Origin: Saccharum officinarum | Taxonomy: Eukaryota > Streptophyta > Magnoliopsida > Poales > Poaceae | Direction: 5' to 3' | DNA: 64,000 nt | Assembly: GCA_020631735.1 (NCBI GenBank) | Contig: CM036170.1 | Coordinates: 70,385,737 to 70,449,736 of the forward strand | Shown: positions 22,864 to 33,792 of the stretch, one piece after another | Numbering within the stretch: the first letter of the stretch is position 1 | Layout: each line of letters opens with the position of its first letter | Translations under genes and position numbers: made by a program | Notes under the pieces: model-generated | Seen by the model: only the letters and a program-made list of their open reading frames with translations | Databases searched by the model: none | What the model was told of the DNA's origin: nothing

Positions 22864-23113
22864 TAGTGTAAAAATGTCTCACAAGTACCAAATAGTGTAC
22901 CATGTTCCTCGACCCCGTACCACAACCCTGTCGACCCAAAACTTTGTAGGGCTCCTTTGGTTCATAGGATTTTTATAGGAATACTGTTTACGAAGGATAT
23001 TTGCCTTTCCTAGCCTTTGGTCGGTAGGATTCATGCTTGGCATTCGATAGGAAATCTACCCTATACACATCGATTCCATATGAATTTTAGCATCCAGTTC
23101 AACCTCTTGTTAA

Positions 23114-23354
23114 GGCTGTGTTTAGTTGCCCTGAAAAGGCTGAAAAGTGTATTGTAGCACGTTTTGGCTTTATTTGACAAATAGTGTCCAACCGTTGACT
23201 AATTAGGTTCCAAACGTTCGTCTCGCAAAGTACAACCAAGCTGTACAATTAGTTTTTGATTTCATCTACATTTAGTACTCCATGCATGTATCACAAGTTT
23301 GATGTGATGTGATTTTTTTTGCATAGTGCATTTTTCAGGTAACTAAACACAGCC
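23114..23354. mobile_element. Tourist-like MITE (nested)
   Basis: The ends GGCTGTGTTTAGTTGCCC and AACTAAACACAGCC are flanked by TAA TSDs (23111-23113 and 23355-23357). Confidence 0.8.
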
Positions 23355-23415
23355 TAAAATCCTATGCACGAAGAACGAGAACGACTTATCCAGCAGCAGT
23401 ATACTAATCTTTCAG

Positions 23416-23510
23416 CCTGTTCGCTTGGGCTGAAATCTGGCTTGTTTTTTTGAGAAAAAAAACATTATTGAATGATTGGCTGATCTGACTAATAATCTCA
23501 AGCGAACAGG
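23416..23510. mobile_element. Very short MITE with perfect 11-bp TIRs
   Basis: The ends CCTGTTCGCTT and AAGCGAACAGG are perfect inverted repeats around an AT-rich 73-bp core. No TSD was resolved. Confidence 0.5.
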
Positions 23511-23777
23511 GTGTTTGCTTCTTGTCATTGGACCCACTTGTCTATGGGTAATGAAACAAATTCTTACCAAATATTGATTAAGCAGGTGGCTGCCGTCCCG
23601 CAATGGGCCACCAGATGACATCCAGTTCCTTTGTTTCCCCTGTGCTCATACCAAAGGCCTTCTTATTAACTTTCCTTTGGTTTGAATTTCCGTAGGATCA
23701 GCAAAGCATGGTATATCCATTCCTAAACTTTTCCTATTCCTATATATTTCCTATCCTACAGTCCAAAGGAGCCCGTA

Positions 23778-24227
23778 ATCTTGGAAGCCATGCCCCCCTT
23801 AACCCGTAAACTCTAACGGGTCTCGTGGGCTCATGGACAACAGAATAGCACCCTCCGCGCTGAGCATAACCGGTCGTGTGTTAGAGTTTGCGCTCCCCCA
23901 AATGGTTTCATAACTACTATTCCGTTCCAAAGAAAAATAACAACCCTAAGTTTAGTCTAAGTTAAAACTATCTTAGGATATTTTTGGAAGACGCAATTCT
24001 AGAAACATAGGGATAGGAAAAACATATAGAAATGTATATAATACCCAAATATCTTGAATACTATGGATCGAAAAAAACACAGGAAACTATAAGACTGAAA
24101 GTTTCAATGAAGCGTAGGGAAGCACGAAAATTCGATGAGAGTGTGTAGCACAAAAAAAACTTTCCACGAGTTCAAACTTTTGGTAAAATTCATATAAAAC
24201 ATGCAATTCCATTAAAAAAGAGCTTTA
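23778..24227. other. Intergenic
   Basis: AT-rich, nothing recognised. Confidence 0.4.
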
Positions 24228-24238
24228 TATGCAATTCT

Positions 24239-24755
24239 AGGGGTGGGCAAAATACCCGATACCCAATTCCCGAACCCGAATTACCCGAACCCAGACCCGA
24301 AGTACCCGAACCCGAATTACCCGATCACAATTTCAGATAGTGATTGTAAAAACCCGAAATTAGTTTGGCTAATTCGGGTAATGTTTTCCCGTACCCGAAC
24401 TACCCGAATTACCTGAAATATCTCAAATATTTGCTCTTCTATTCCTAATATGAAGACATGAGGTAGTTCAATGCCATATAAATATATTATTTGGCATGAA
24501 TTAATGTAGATTTATGCTAACTTGATCCATGATTTGTTGGTAATTGATATGAAGATATGATGTGATTTAAAGGACTATTGTTTATTGCTTTAAAATGGTA
24601 CTTGAATTCTTCCAAAATAGTTGGTTTTATCAATTTCGGGTATATCGGGTACTCGAAATTTTAGGTAATGCTTTTTCGGAGCAAAAATCGGGTAGCAATT
24701 TTCAATACCCGAATTACCCGACCCGAAATTTTTGGGTAACCCGAATGCCCAGCCT
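24239..24755. mobile_element. Element built on CCCGAA/TTCGGG repeats, flanked by an 11-bp direct repeat
   Basis: The ends are AGGGGTGGGCA and TGCCCAGCCT. The sequence tatgcaattct lies immediately outside both ends (24228-24238 and 24756-24766). The interior has many acccgaa units near the left end (24255-24420) and again at the right (24690-24745), with inverted gggta/tcggg words between. It looks like a non-autonomous DNA element with an 8-11-bp TSD (hAT or Mutator range). Confidence 0.55.
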
Positions 24756-24766
24756 TATGCAATTCT

Positions 24767-25143
24767 ATATATTTCCAATTCTTCAAATTTCTTGATTTTT
24801 CCTTTATTCTAAATGGGTTTTATGTTTGACAAATTTTATAAAAAACAATATCTATATTTATGATTCCAAATAAGTATTCTATGCATATATGTCATGTCGA
24901 ATTTAACAAAATTTATCTAGTATGACAGACGAAAGTTTTCATTTTATATAAATTTAGCCAAATTTAAGATGATTTTGGATTTAGCACGCCACATGGTAGA
25001 ATTGAATTCTCGAAAGGAGGGAGTACTTGAAAGAAGGTGACATGCTAAAACATGTACAGTAGTGAGGTGTGCATGAGATGTCCACTCAAAGCCCACTTGT
25101 ACGACTGCCACTAGGAAAGCAGCTAACCCAAGACCAAAACTAA
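24767..25143. other. Intergenic, with a Stowaway-type right end
   Basis: A right terminus of Stowaway type (aaggagggagta, ending about 25026) is present. Its left partner was not identified with confidence. Confidence 0.4.
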
Positions 25144-25371
25144 GGCCCTGTTTGGTTGGGGTGTGTTAAAGTTTAACTCCCATCACATCAATGTTTCCTT
25201 AAATGCATGGGGTACTAAATGTAGACTAATTGTATGCATGTCGGCACAGATTAGAAGTAATTTACGAGACGAATCTATTAAGCCTAATTAGTCCAAGATT
25301 GAAAACTTTTTATCAAATAAGACGAAAACGCTACGGTATTTATTAAACTTTAACATCAAACCAAACTGGCC
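25144..25371. mobile_element. Tourist-like MITE, 'aaagtttaac' subfamily
   Basis: The ends GGCCCTGTTTGGTTGGGG and CCAAACTGGCC are flanked by TAA TSDs (25141-25143 and 25372-25374). Confidence 0.75.
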
Positions 25372-25625
25372 TAAACCGGCCGCGCCCCCTTTTGCCACGA
25401 ACCTGAGCTGTCTGGCTGGCTAGTACACCAATCGCGTACGCGTAGTCACGTTGTATCGCCTCATCAGTGTTCACCACAAAAGTAGGAGCATTCTATAAGC
25501 GCCGCTGTCTGCTGCACACCGGAGTATACGTAGCAAGAAGCCGAAAATATATGAACCATGCATGAGCATGACGAAACGTTGAGAGTGCAGCACTGCTACG
25601 ACGAGTGCTGCTGCACGACTCCTTA

Positions 25626-25856
25626 GACGCCGTTTGGTTGGGTGTTAAAGTTTAACAAATACTGTAGCACTTTTGTTTTATTTGACAAAAAGTTTTCAAT
25701 CTTAGATTAATTAGGCTTAATAGATTCGTCTCGTAAATTACTCCTAATCTATGCCGACATGCATGCAATTAGTCTACATTTAGTACTCCATGTATCTGAG
25801 AAAACATTGATGTAATGAAAGTTAAATTTTAACTCCTCCGGACCAAACGCTGGACC
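25626..25856. mobile_element. Tourist-like MITE, 'aaagtttaac' subfamily
   Basis: The left end is GACGCCGTTTGGTTGGG and the right end CCAAACGCTGGACC, flanked by TTA (25623-25625 and 25857-25859). It lies about 150 bp upstream of the lipid-transfer-protein TATA box, so it may affect that promoter. Confidence 0.65.
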
Positions 25857-26006
25857 TTACTCTAGCGCGCTGTTAAAAAACTCCTACAGCTGGTAGTAAT
25901 AATTCACCGCAGCGATGCATCTACCAGCGAACCATCTTAACTCCTCCCCTGAATGCACTCACCCACCCACCCGTAATAGTAACATGGGCAGTAACATTCC
26001 CTCCAC

Positions 26007-26014
26007 TATATAAA
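26007..26014 (+). promoter_or_regulatory. TATA box of the lipid-transfer-protein gene
   Basis: TATATAAA lies 134 bases upstream of the ATG at 26148, in a C-rich context typical of grass promoters. Confidence 0.75.
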
Positions 26015-26147
26015 CCCCCTCGGAAAACCCCGTATCCCCACACCAGAACCCGCGAATCACAGACGCGCGCACACACACACCCTCAAGCTCATACTAGCAG
26101 CTTTGCTTGCTGCACCACTGCCAGCATCGTACGGGAGACCGAGAGGG

Positions 26148-26664
26148 ATGGCTGCTCCGAAGCTCGCGACGCTGGCGCTGGCCGTGCTCCTGGCGGCGAC
26201 CGTGGTGGCTCCGCCCGCTGCGGTGCGCGCGGCGATGTCGTGCTCCACGGTGTACAGCACGCTGATGCCGTGCCTGCCGTTCGTCCAGATGGGCGGGGCG
26301 ATGCCGCCCCAGCCGTGCTGCGGCGGCATCCGCAGCCTGCTGGCGCAGGCCGACAACACCCCCGACCGCCGCACCATCTGCGGCTGCCTCAAGAACGTCG
26401 CCAACGGCGCCAACGGCAGTGGCACCTACATCAGCCGCGCCGCCGCGCTGCCCAGCAAGTGCGGCGTCTCCCTGCCCTACAAGATCAGCACCAACGTCAA
26501 CTGCAACACGTACGTCGTCTACACGCTAGCTCCGGCCGTCTTCTCTGATTCTACTACTGCTGCAGCTATCTTAGTTTCTTGATTATCATTGTCTTCTGTG
26601 TTTCTGGACTACACGTGCTGTAACTTTCTTCATCTTTTTTTTTTCTCTTTGCAGGATTAACTGA
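26148..26664 (+). CDS. LTP: Non-specific lipid-transfer protein, type 1-like, complete, two exons
   Basis: Exon 1 is 26148-26509 and exon 2 is 26655-26664, only ten bases (last codons Ile-Asn-stop). The donor is AC|GTACGT and the acceptor TTTGCAG. The product is 123 residues. Residues 1-29 are a signal peptide (LALAVLLAATVVAPPAAVRA, then AMSC). The eight-cysteine motif is complete: C32, C42, C57-C58, C78, C80, C105 and C119, i.e. C-X9-C-X14-CC-X19-C-X-C-X24-C-X13-C. The consensus motifs TPDRR (near 71-75) and PYKIS (110-114) of lipid-binding LTP1 proteins are present. These small secreted helical proteins carry fatty acids and phospholipids in a hydrophobic tunnel and serve in cuticle assembly and defence. 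A short 3' exon just after the last cysteine is a known LTP1 gene layout. The spacing between the sixth and seventh cysteines is at the long end for the type. Confidence 0.95.
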
Positions 26665-26709
26665 GGCGTCCTGTGCGCGTCCCGTGCTGGGATGCATATG
26701 GCTCAGAAT

Positions 26710-26715
26710 AATAAA
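26710..26715 (+). terminator. Poly(A) signal of the lipid-transfer-protein gene
   Basis: AATAAA lies 46 bases after the stop codon and overlaps an AATAAT. A GT-rich stretch follows. Confidence 0.55.
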
Positions 26716-27972
26716 ATGATGCTACTGGTATTTAAGCTAGATCGAGTGTGGACTAGATCGAGATGTGCCTGTCTCTAATCATTTATGGTGTTTATTAGGA
26801 ATCGTCTACACAGTTCGTAACGGTGTATCGTGGATGCATGTTGGTGTTGCCGCGGTCATGAACCGATGTGTGCGCTTCTGTGTACTCTCTATGTAATGTG
26901 TGGATGCTTTCTGCTTTGGTCTAGATGTATTCCCTCGTGGAAGTAGATTGTTGCAGCCATTACCGTGTGCTTTGTTAACTTGAGATTCTACTGGAAAGGA
27001 ACATACACGGGTAAGCTGGACCATGGCATAGTCCAGTATGATTATGAGATTGAAAAAAACGGAGAAAACAGTTCAGCAACCAGGAAACTAACTAATCTCA
27101 ACCGGAGTACATACATATAGAAATATAGAAGTCATAATAATGAATAAATTCACCTCATCTGAGTTACCCCTAGGCCAACCGGTAGTCCGGAAGGTTAGCA
27201 GCCTAGTTTGAAGTCATCCTCTTCCCAGAGGACGCGGACTTCTTCGGCAATGTGATCTCACGAAGGAGATTTCCATGCATTGTCAATTGAACCGTGCCAC
27301 GGGAGGTTTTCGTCGGCCGATCTCAAATTTCAAAGTCACATGTGGACGTCCTCTCCTTTCCGAAATGCTGAGGCGTTGCGTTATTTGCCGCCCGGCCGGA
27401 TGGCCGCGGTGTCCCTCTAAAAACACGTCGAAGCTGCTTCTTGCTGTGATTATGAAATTTGAGAGTTTTTCATTAAGAAAAACTTGTGACATAGTAAAGT
27501 GTCTGTCTTGTACCTAGCCGTTACTACACTGAAGGACAGTGAAAAACTGAAGCTGGGAAACTACAGAGGTGCCCAACGGACTCGGGAGCCCAATACCAAA
27601 TTTAATGGGCCGGAGTGGGTTAACTAGAATTAGGCCCATTTGCTAGTTCGCTATGCTAAAAACAAGTACGGCCGTTGCGGTGTTTTTTTTTTCACAACAA
27701 ATTAGCATCACCAGCCGCCGTGGAAACCATCAGCGTGGGCATTTCTATATTCTATATCTATTGTATACTTACTATTAAATACCAAAGTGATTCTCTATCT
27801 TTTTTTTATAGAAGTGTTTCTTTATCTAATATTAAAGAGTGAAGTGATTTTTCGTCTATCTTTTTTACTTTTTAAAGTGCCTTCAGGCCCTCTGTACTGT
27901 ATGTGATCCGGTTTTCCAACCCGAAGAAAAGCCTAAGTTGGTTCTAGCAATTAGTGACAATGCAGGCACTAA
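26716..27972. other. Intergenic after the lipid-transfer-protein gene
   Basis: The first part is probably 3' UTR. The rest shows no domain-bearing frame. Confidence 0.45.
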
Positions 27973-28198
27973 GGGGGTGTTTGGTTAGAGGAGTTAAAGT
28001 TTAACAAACACTGTAGCACTTTCGTCTTATTTGACAAAAAGTTTCCAGTACTAATTAGGCTTAATAGATTTGTCTCGTAAATTACTCCTAATCTATGCTG
28101 ACATGCATGCAATTAATCTACATTTAGTACTCCATACATTTGAGGGAACATTGATGTGATAGGAGTTAAACTTTAACATACTCAAACCAAATGGGGCC
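27973..28198. mobile_element. Tourist-like MITE, 'aaagtttaac' subfamily
   Basis: The ends GGGGGTGTTTGGTTAG and CTCAAACCAAATGGGGCC are flanked by TAA (27970-27972 and 28199-28201). Confidence 0.7.
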
Positions 28199-28201
28199 TA
28201 A

Positions 28202-28518
28202 AATTTAGTTGATGTCACATCGGATGTTACATGGGATGTCGCATGAGGTGTTCGGATATTAATAAAAAAACAAATTACAGATTCCGTCAGTAAACCATGA
28301 GATGAATTTATTTAGACTAATTAATCTGTCATTAGCACATGTTTATTGTAGCACCACATTATCAAATCATGGACTAATTGGGCTTAAAAAATTCGTCTCA
28401 CAAATTAGTCTCAATATGTGTATTTAGTTTCGTAAATAGTCTATATTTAATACTCTATGCATGTGTCTAAACATTCGATGTAATAGGGACTAAACTTTAG
28501 CTGGGTGAACCAAACACC
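28202..28518. mobile_element. Tourist-like MITE, left end apparently lost
   Basis: The body words atgtcacatcggatgt, ttcgtctcacaaatta and catgtgtctaaacattcgatg and the right end GAACCAAACACC belong to the family. The left end abuts the preceding MITE and lacks a clear terminal repeat. Confidence 0.5.
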
Positions 28519-28734
28519 TACTTTCAATGAGTTGTGATTGAGCTAGAGCCCACGTGATGGTGATGAGCAAGGCCAGGAGACGGTGAAGATGAAGATCAAG
28601 CCACATGAAGAAAATGCTCACCCATTATAGAAGGAGATGATAAAAAAGTTCGAAGGTAAAGGTATATGTTATGGGTTGCAAGTCGAGATGTAATAGATAG
28701 CGTACTATTAAGAAAGTCGGGTTTAAGATACATA
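28519..28734. other. Intergenic
   Basis: Nothing recognised. It contains the first copy (28697-28713) of a 17-bp word repeated at 28864-28880. Confidence 0.4.
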
Positions 28735-28863
28735 GGCTCTGTTTATCCAACTTATAATCCGTACTTTTCAGCTTAATTTTTCAGCGGGAACAGTATTTTT
28801 CTCTAACACCAAACGAGCCAACAGTGTTTTTCAACCGGCTTATCAGTACAGCCGAACGGAGCC
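28735..28863. mobile_element. Short MITE with GGCTCTG / CGGAGCC ends
   Basis: The left end is GGCTCTGTTTATCC and the right end GCCGAACGGAGCC, with ATA on both sides (28732-28734 and 28864-28866). The length is 129 bp. It resembles the 95-bp element at 23416 in layout. Confidence 0.5.
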
Positions 28864-28880
28864 ATAGCGTACTATTAAGA

Positions 28881-29639
28881 GGGGAACTCTAAAGCAAAGA
28901 CGGATATATGGTGCCACTAGGTTTTAACTAACTTTGCATATGCATTGGACGAACATAGATGTGGTGAGAAAGCAAGTCAAAATGATATGAAAATGTTTTT
29001 GAAAAGCTAACTCAATTTTTAAAAGAACTTTGTTCGAGTTGGAACACATTTGGAATTAACAAATTTGAAAAGCATTTGAGAGACGGGACTTACTGTTGTT
29101 TTTCAGCACTCACCAGATTTATCCGGTGCCCCGACTAGGGGATCACCCAAGTTTAGGGTAGTTCAAAAACCCTGCTGTGCTAACTGTGCACTCACACATG
29201 AAGCGTAACAGGTGCAAACCAAACCGAGACAAGGTGGACCTATCATGCCACATAGGAGGCCCAAACCGAATGGAGTATCTCGACTGCTTAGCGAACAAGG
29301 CGTAGACTAGATATACTTAGTGGCCGACCAATCTATAGAGGATTCACTAGGTTCTGATTTCTATTCCTCGTAACAAACTAGACAATATTACCATAATGGT
29401 GGACTTCTTCTAGTATTTTTAAGTAGTAATAAAACACTATCACTAGTCATAACATATGAGAATCTCACTAGGAGGCATTTAGTAGGAAAAATTCATATTA
29501 TACTTTAAATGCTAAAATACTATGAGAAGCCTACCTCACTAGGAGAAGTCTAAAATTCTAGTTGTGCAACCAAATACTATAATTAGGGTTACTCGATGTA
29601 AACCCTATCCTTGACTATATAATAAAGGATATGGTCCCA
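28881..29639. other. Intergenic
   Basis: No gene or clear element recognised. Confidence 0.4.
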
Positions 29640-29654
29640 ATATCATCATCTTGG

Positions 29655-30163
29655 TGGTTAAAACCACCGGAGGGAAAGCTGATTGTGATGCTTCTTTCTC
29701 TCCGAATTCGTGTGACGGTGGGTGGGGATATGTCATTCGTGATTCAGATGGCGATGTGGTAAGTGCGGGGCGTGGAAGAGTGGGGTTAACGCTTTCCAGG
29801 CCGAGGTAATTGGCTGCATACATGGAGTGCAGGCTGCTGTAAACGCAGGGATCTCCAATCTTATTCTGGAGACAGATGCTACGTTGGTGCAACAAGCGAT
29901 CAACTCTGGAGACTACAGTCTATGGCTGGGAGTCTCCTGGAGGAACTGGATAGTTTGGTGTCTGTCAATTTTAATTCGTTTGTTTGCTTAGCAGTTCCTA
30001 GAGAATGTAACAAGGTTGCTCACGAGTTAGCAATCCTTGGGTGTGCTTGTACTGAGGGATCTGAGCCAGTTTTGAGCTCTCTTCAGATCATGTAAACGCT
30101 GTAATCGCTGATGAACAATCAGTTTATGAGTAATGAGAAGACACCCATTATAAAAATAAATAC
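29655..30163 (+). mobile_element. 5'-truncated L1-type LINE, RNase H end only
   Basis: A perfect 15-bp direct repeat, atatcatcatcttgg, flanks it (29640-29654 and 30164-30178). Inside, broken frames read the RNase H-like (RVT_3) domain found at the C-terminus of plant L1 ORF2: KADCDASFSPN, GGWGYVIRDSDGDVVSAGRG, QAEVIGCIHGVQAAVNAG, LILETDATLVQQAINSGDYS and NKVAHELAILG. The 3' end is A-rich (ataaaaataaatac). Frameshifts make it non-functional. Confidence 0.8.
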
Positions 30164-30178
30164 ATATCATCATCTTGG

Positions 30179-31478
30179 CTCTTAGCTATCAAACATCGCA
30201 TCATCAACACCTCTGCAACAAAAACGTCCGGCGCATAGAGAAACCATTCTCCACTAGGCATATGGTACCTCTCATATCTGACCAGTATAAATTCGTGTTT
30301 CTTGTAGGTACCACTCGTTTCCTATGGCAAAACGCTGATCTATTGTCGGACGCATACATAGGCAGTCGGTGGACGTCGTCTTCTTCCAGTCCGCCCGTAG
30401 TTACTAGTGGGCGCTGAGTAGGAGTGGCCGACATGGAAGGAAGGACCGGAGAAGATCCATGGCCTCCTACGTCCTGTCCAAGCGTCCATTGTCATCCTGA
30501 GACCCGGGGCTTTCTGATCATGCAGATTACAGGCTCTTGGTTTGAGGAGAAAATTCCTGACACGATTGATTTGCGCCGGAAAGCAGATTGTTCGTGCGAC
30601 GAGACTCGTGAAGTTCGACGTCAGCTGGAAAAATAGCAGAAACAGCCATCGTTCCGCAGCCACAAGCTGCCACCAGCGTGCTACGCCACAAGTTCATTGA
30701 ACTGACCTCTGAGGTTATCCTAGTTGGCTAGTTGGATCCGCTACCGCTGCAAGTTGAGGCTATCTCGATTCTGGAACAGATTAAAGGAGGTTGAGGCTAC
30801 CTCGATCTGTCTCACTCCCATTTGTGGAGAGTAAAATATTCCTGAATCCTGAGAGAACACGACCGCTTCAGCTCAGTGTGATCCTTAAACACAGCGCAAT
30901 TATCGTATTCCCGAACGAATGCAACGGATATGGATCGGTCTACGACCCATCGGCCTCTGTTTTTAACTGCCTCAAATAGCTCAGGTTCAGAGTATCCCAA
31001 GCAACAGTTGTAGCAACCAGCACAGTGATGCTAATGTCATGCGAGGTCTCCAATTCTCCGTAGCCACTAGCCAGGTGGCCACCCGCGTCACTGGTGGTGC
31101 GCGCCGCAAAAGCTCACGCAACACGACTCGGACACTCGGTACTTTATGCCAACTGCACTCGCTGAGGTGCGAGGTTTTGATCGCGTCGCAGTTTGTATAT
31201 TGCGAGCACGGATTCGATACGTAAGAAATATCGCATTCTACACGGTGCGTCCAACGAAACGTGCACACATCCGATGCGAAGCACGTAATCCTTGCTGGGG
31301 TTGGGGGCACACCCGCTTTGGCCCATTGTGTAGAGGATATTTTTTTCCCCATTACTCAGGCCCCGCACACAAATATCTCACAGCTGACCGGTAGTACAAT
31401 AGTAACACAGCACGGGATGCATGTACCAGTAGTGCAGAGCTTACACGCGACAATCAACAGTAAGAAAACAACGTGATA
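30179..31478. other. Intergenic, about 1.3 kb
   Basis: Several medium-length frames occur on both strands but none shows domain features or splice structure I can defend. Nothing annotated. Confidence 0.4.
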
Positions 31479-31734
31479 CTTCCTCCGTCACGAAAGAATG
31501 CAATTATAAGATCCGTGTCAGTCCAACTAGCCCAAATTTAACTCAGTTCATAGTAAATAGTATTAGCATTTATGTCTCCAAATAAATTTATTGTGAAAAC
31601 ATAATCTATATCTAATCTAATGATATTTATTTTGTATCATGAATGTTAGTACATTTTTATATAAATTTAGGCAATATTCAAACTGATTGACTTTTCGAAA
31701 GGTGAAAATTACATTCTTTTGTGGACGGAGGGAC
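31479..31734. mobile_element. Stowaway-like MITE, complete
   Basis: The termini CTTCCTCCGTCACGAAAG and TTTTGTGGACGGAGGGAC are inverted repeats, each flanked by TA (31477-31478 and 31735-31736). The inner words aatgcaattataag and aaaattacattc are also inverted. Confidence 0.75.
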
Positions 31735-31736
31735 TA

Positions 31737-32220
31737 TAATACTAATTTGTTTGCGATGGCTCTACTGTTTTGCCTTTATTTTACAATATATATAATATTA
31801 TTGTATGTCTAAATATACGATATGTCTAGATAAATATTTAAAACTAAACAACGTATACTTCGGAGCAGAGGTATTTCATCGAGACGGGGGCAGTGGACCC
31901 CTCCCAGACGCCTTAGCTCTATAAATTTTTAGAGCAACTAAAAGTTCATGGAGATGGGGGCCTCCTTAATTCATTTTGGCGAGTACAATCAAAATTCTAG
32001 AAAATGGTTGAGCTACTGAACCATGCAGTTTTTTGAAGTAGAACCGAAAATCATGAAGTAAAGAAGTACCATACTGCCAAAGCTAGTCTCACAACATTGA
32101 AAAACGAAAGAAAAAGTCGTAGGAAGAGTTTAACTTCTTGAGGATCAGCCGAATACTGGTTAAATTCGAATGTAATGTGCACTTGGTAATTACCTCGTCA
32201 TCATAGATTCTCTTGAGATA
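31737..32220. other. Intergenic
   Basis: AT-rich, nothing recognised. Confidence 0.4.
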
Positions 32221-32701
32221 TTTTTTTAGAAAGGCGACAAGAGCTTTGCCGCATTTTTATTAGACAAATAAAAACAAGAGAAACACAAGAGAAAAAACTG
32301 TTACAACGACCACACGACCCCACTTATGACTAGACTTGACACTACCCACCACATCGAAAAAGAACATATTGAAATGTACAGACCACCTCACCAGAACACG
32401 ATCAACACAAAGGAAACTGAAAAACAAAACTACCACCAAGGTAGACCTACCCTTCACGTCTTGCGGGGGTTGTTGCATGTTCGAATTGATGTATGTTATC
32501 TTTGTAAAGATGTGCAACCTGATCCGGTGTCAAAGATTTTTGTTGGAACGTTCTTCTGTTTCTTTCTTTCCAAACATTCCACCAAAGGTAGATCATGATT
32601 CCATCAACTCTTCTTCTCTCTGTTTTGTCGAATTGGGCCCGGCACTTGCGCCAATAGCTGTGCGTTGAACCAATCGAGCCCACTGAATTTAGCACCGTCA
32701 T
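32221..32701 (-). mobile_element. 5'-truncated L1-type LINE fragment, minus strand
   Basis: The minus strand encodes FDKTERRRVDGIMIYLWWNV, then WKERNRRTFQQKSLTPDQVA, the end of the zf-RVT/ORF2 region of plant L1 LINEs. A 3' UTR (aatgcggcaaagctcttgtc) and a short A-tract (complement of the T-run at 32219-32227) follow. No TSD was identified. Confidence 0.65.
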
Positions 32702-33230
32702 GCATGCGTGCTTACTTCACAAGAGTTGAAATCGCAACTGAAAACTTGGATACTTGAACAAACCATCCACATGAGGTTGGGGATGATGACGAGTGCTATA
32801 TATGGAACTTCTTTCCATCGTATGTGTTGGACTGAAAAAAATATCTGATCACAATAAAGTACGAAGTGGTGATAATTCCAAGGTCACCGTCTCAATAGTA
32901 CCATCATCAAAATCGCCTCTTTAAAAAATAAAGTGCCAAGCTAAAATGACAGTAGCAACAGCAGCTGCTGGTCTTGTCCCATTCGAGCCTTTCTGAGTTC
33001 GCAATCGGATATGCAACAGCTCCGGATTTGCCTTTCAAAGAGAAACAGCTCCCTGTTTGTTAAAGATACACACATCTACCTGGCCAGATAAACTATGCAC
33101 ATCATGACAAGGTTGCTGATCTTGTCACTGGCTTTATCGCTTTATTTGTGGTTGTGGGCTTTACCTTTACTGCACACACGTTTATTTTGGAAGCTAGGAA
33201 ATGAGTTCGTGCATGGACGCTTTTGTGCTG
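32702..33230. other. Intergenic
   Basis: Nothing recognised. Confidence 0.4.
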
Positions 33231-33295
33231 ATACTCCCTCCGCCCCCGTCGCATAAGTATATAATTCTACATTTGTTCTAAATAAAAATTATTTA

Positions 33296-33792
33296 AGTTT
33301 AATTCTATAAAAAGATATTAATACGAACCAACCAATGTTGTATTCGTCAAGGAATATATTTTTATTATAATGCATATAGTTGAAATGCAGTGGCGGACCC
33401 AGAATCATTTCATTGGGTAGGCATACAGTATAGAAACAGTGCTTCACAGTACGTTACAGTTCTCGCTACAGTGCTCCGTTACCTTGGTCGCTGGGAATCT
33501 GGGGTAGTCCTGGGACTACCCAAAACATGGCTGGGTCCGCCACTGTTGAAATGATGAGTGGTGATGGTATCTTTGCAAAGTCAGTTAAATTTAAGATTAA
33601 TTAACCCTAAGGTAATACTTTAGTTGGGGTTTAATTAGATGATAGATGAGCAGGCATGCACTACCAAGGCAGCTGCCGCGTATGCAGCCATTCTTCATTT
33701 CACTTGTGTACTGGCGCTTTCTCATCGGACTGTGACAGCCCGAAATACGTAGTAAAGTAGACAGTAGACTAGTCGAGAGATAAGGCTGCACT
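33296..33792. repeat. Segment duplicated 0.9 kb downstream, copy 1
   Basis: It runs from the word tctataaaaagatattaata to gagagataaggctg. Apart from the 158-bp hAT MITE inside it, it is collinear with 34244-34846, including ccaaggcagctgccgcgtat and the cattcttcatttcac that follows. A Stowaway-type left end (atactccctccgcc, 33231) lies just upstream. Confidence 0.75.
33388..33545. mobile_element. hAT-type MITE, 158 bp
   Basis: Perfect 15-bp terminal repeats (CAGTGGCGGACCCAG and CTGGGTCCGCCACTG) sit between 8-bp TSDs TTGAAATG (33380-33387 and 33546-33553). The paralogous segment near 34330 has the same DNA with a single TTGAAATG and no insert, which is an empty site confirming the ends exactly. 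Confidence 0.9.

Larger units (their letters stand above)
22949..23774. mobile_element. DNA transposon with 12-bp TIRs, containing two younger MITEs
   Basis: The termini GGGCTCCTTTGG and CCAAAGGAGCCC are perfect inverted repeats with GTA TSDs (22946-22948 and 23775-23777). Nested inside are a Tourist-like MITE (23114-23354) and a 95-bp element (23416-23510). No coding capacity. Confidence 0.65.

Noticed and set aside
26057..26425. 122-residue minus-strand frame over the lipid-transfer gene
   Set aside because: Antisense to a clear eight-cysteine protein.
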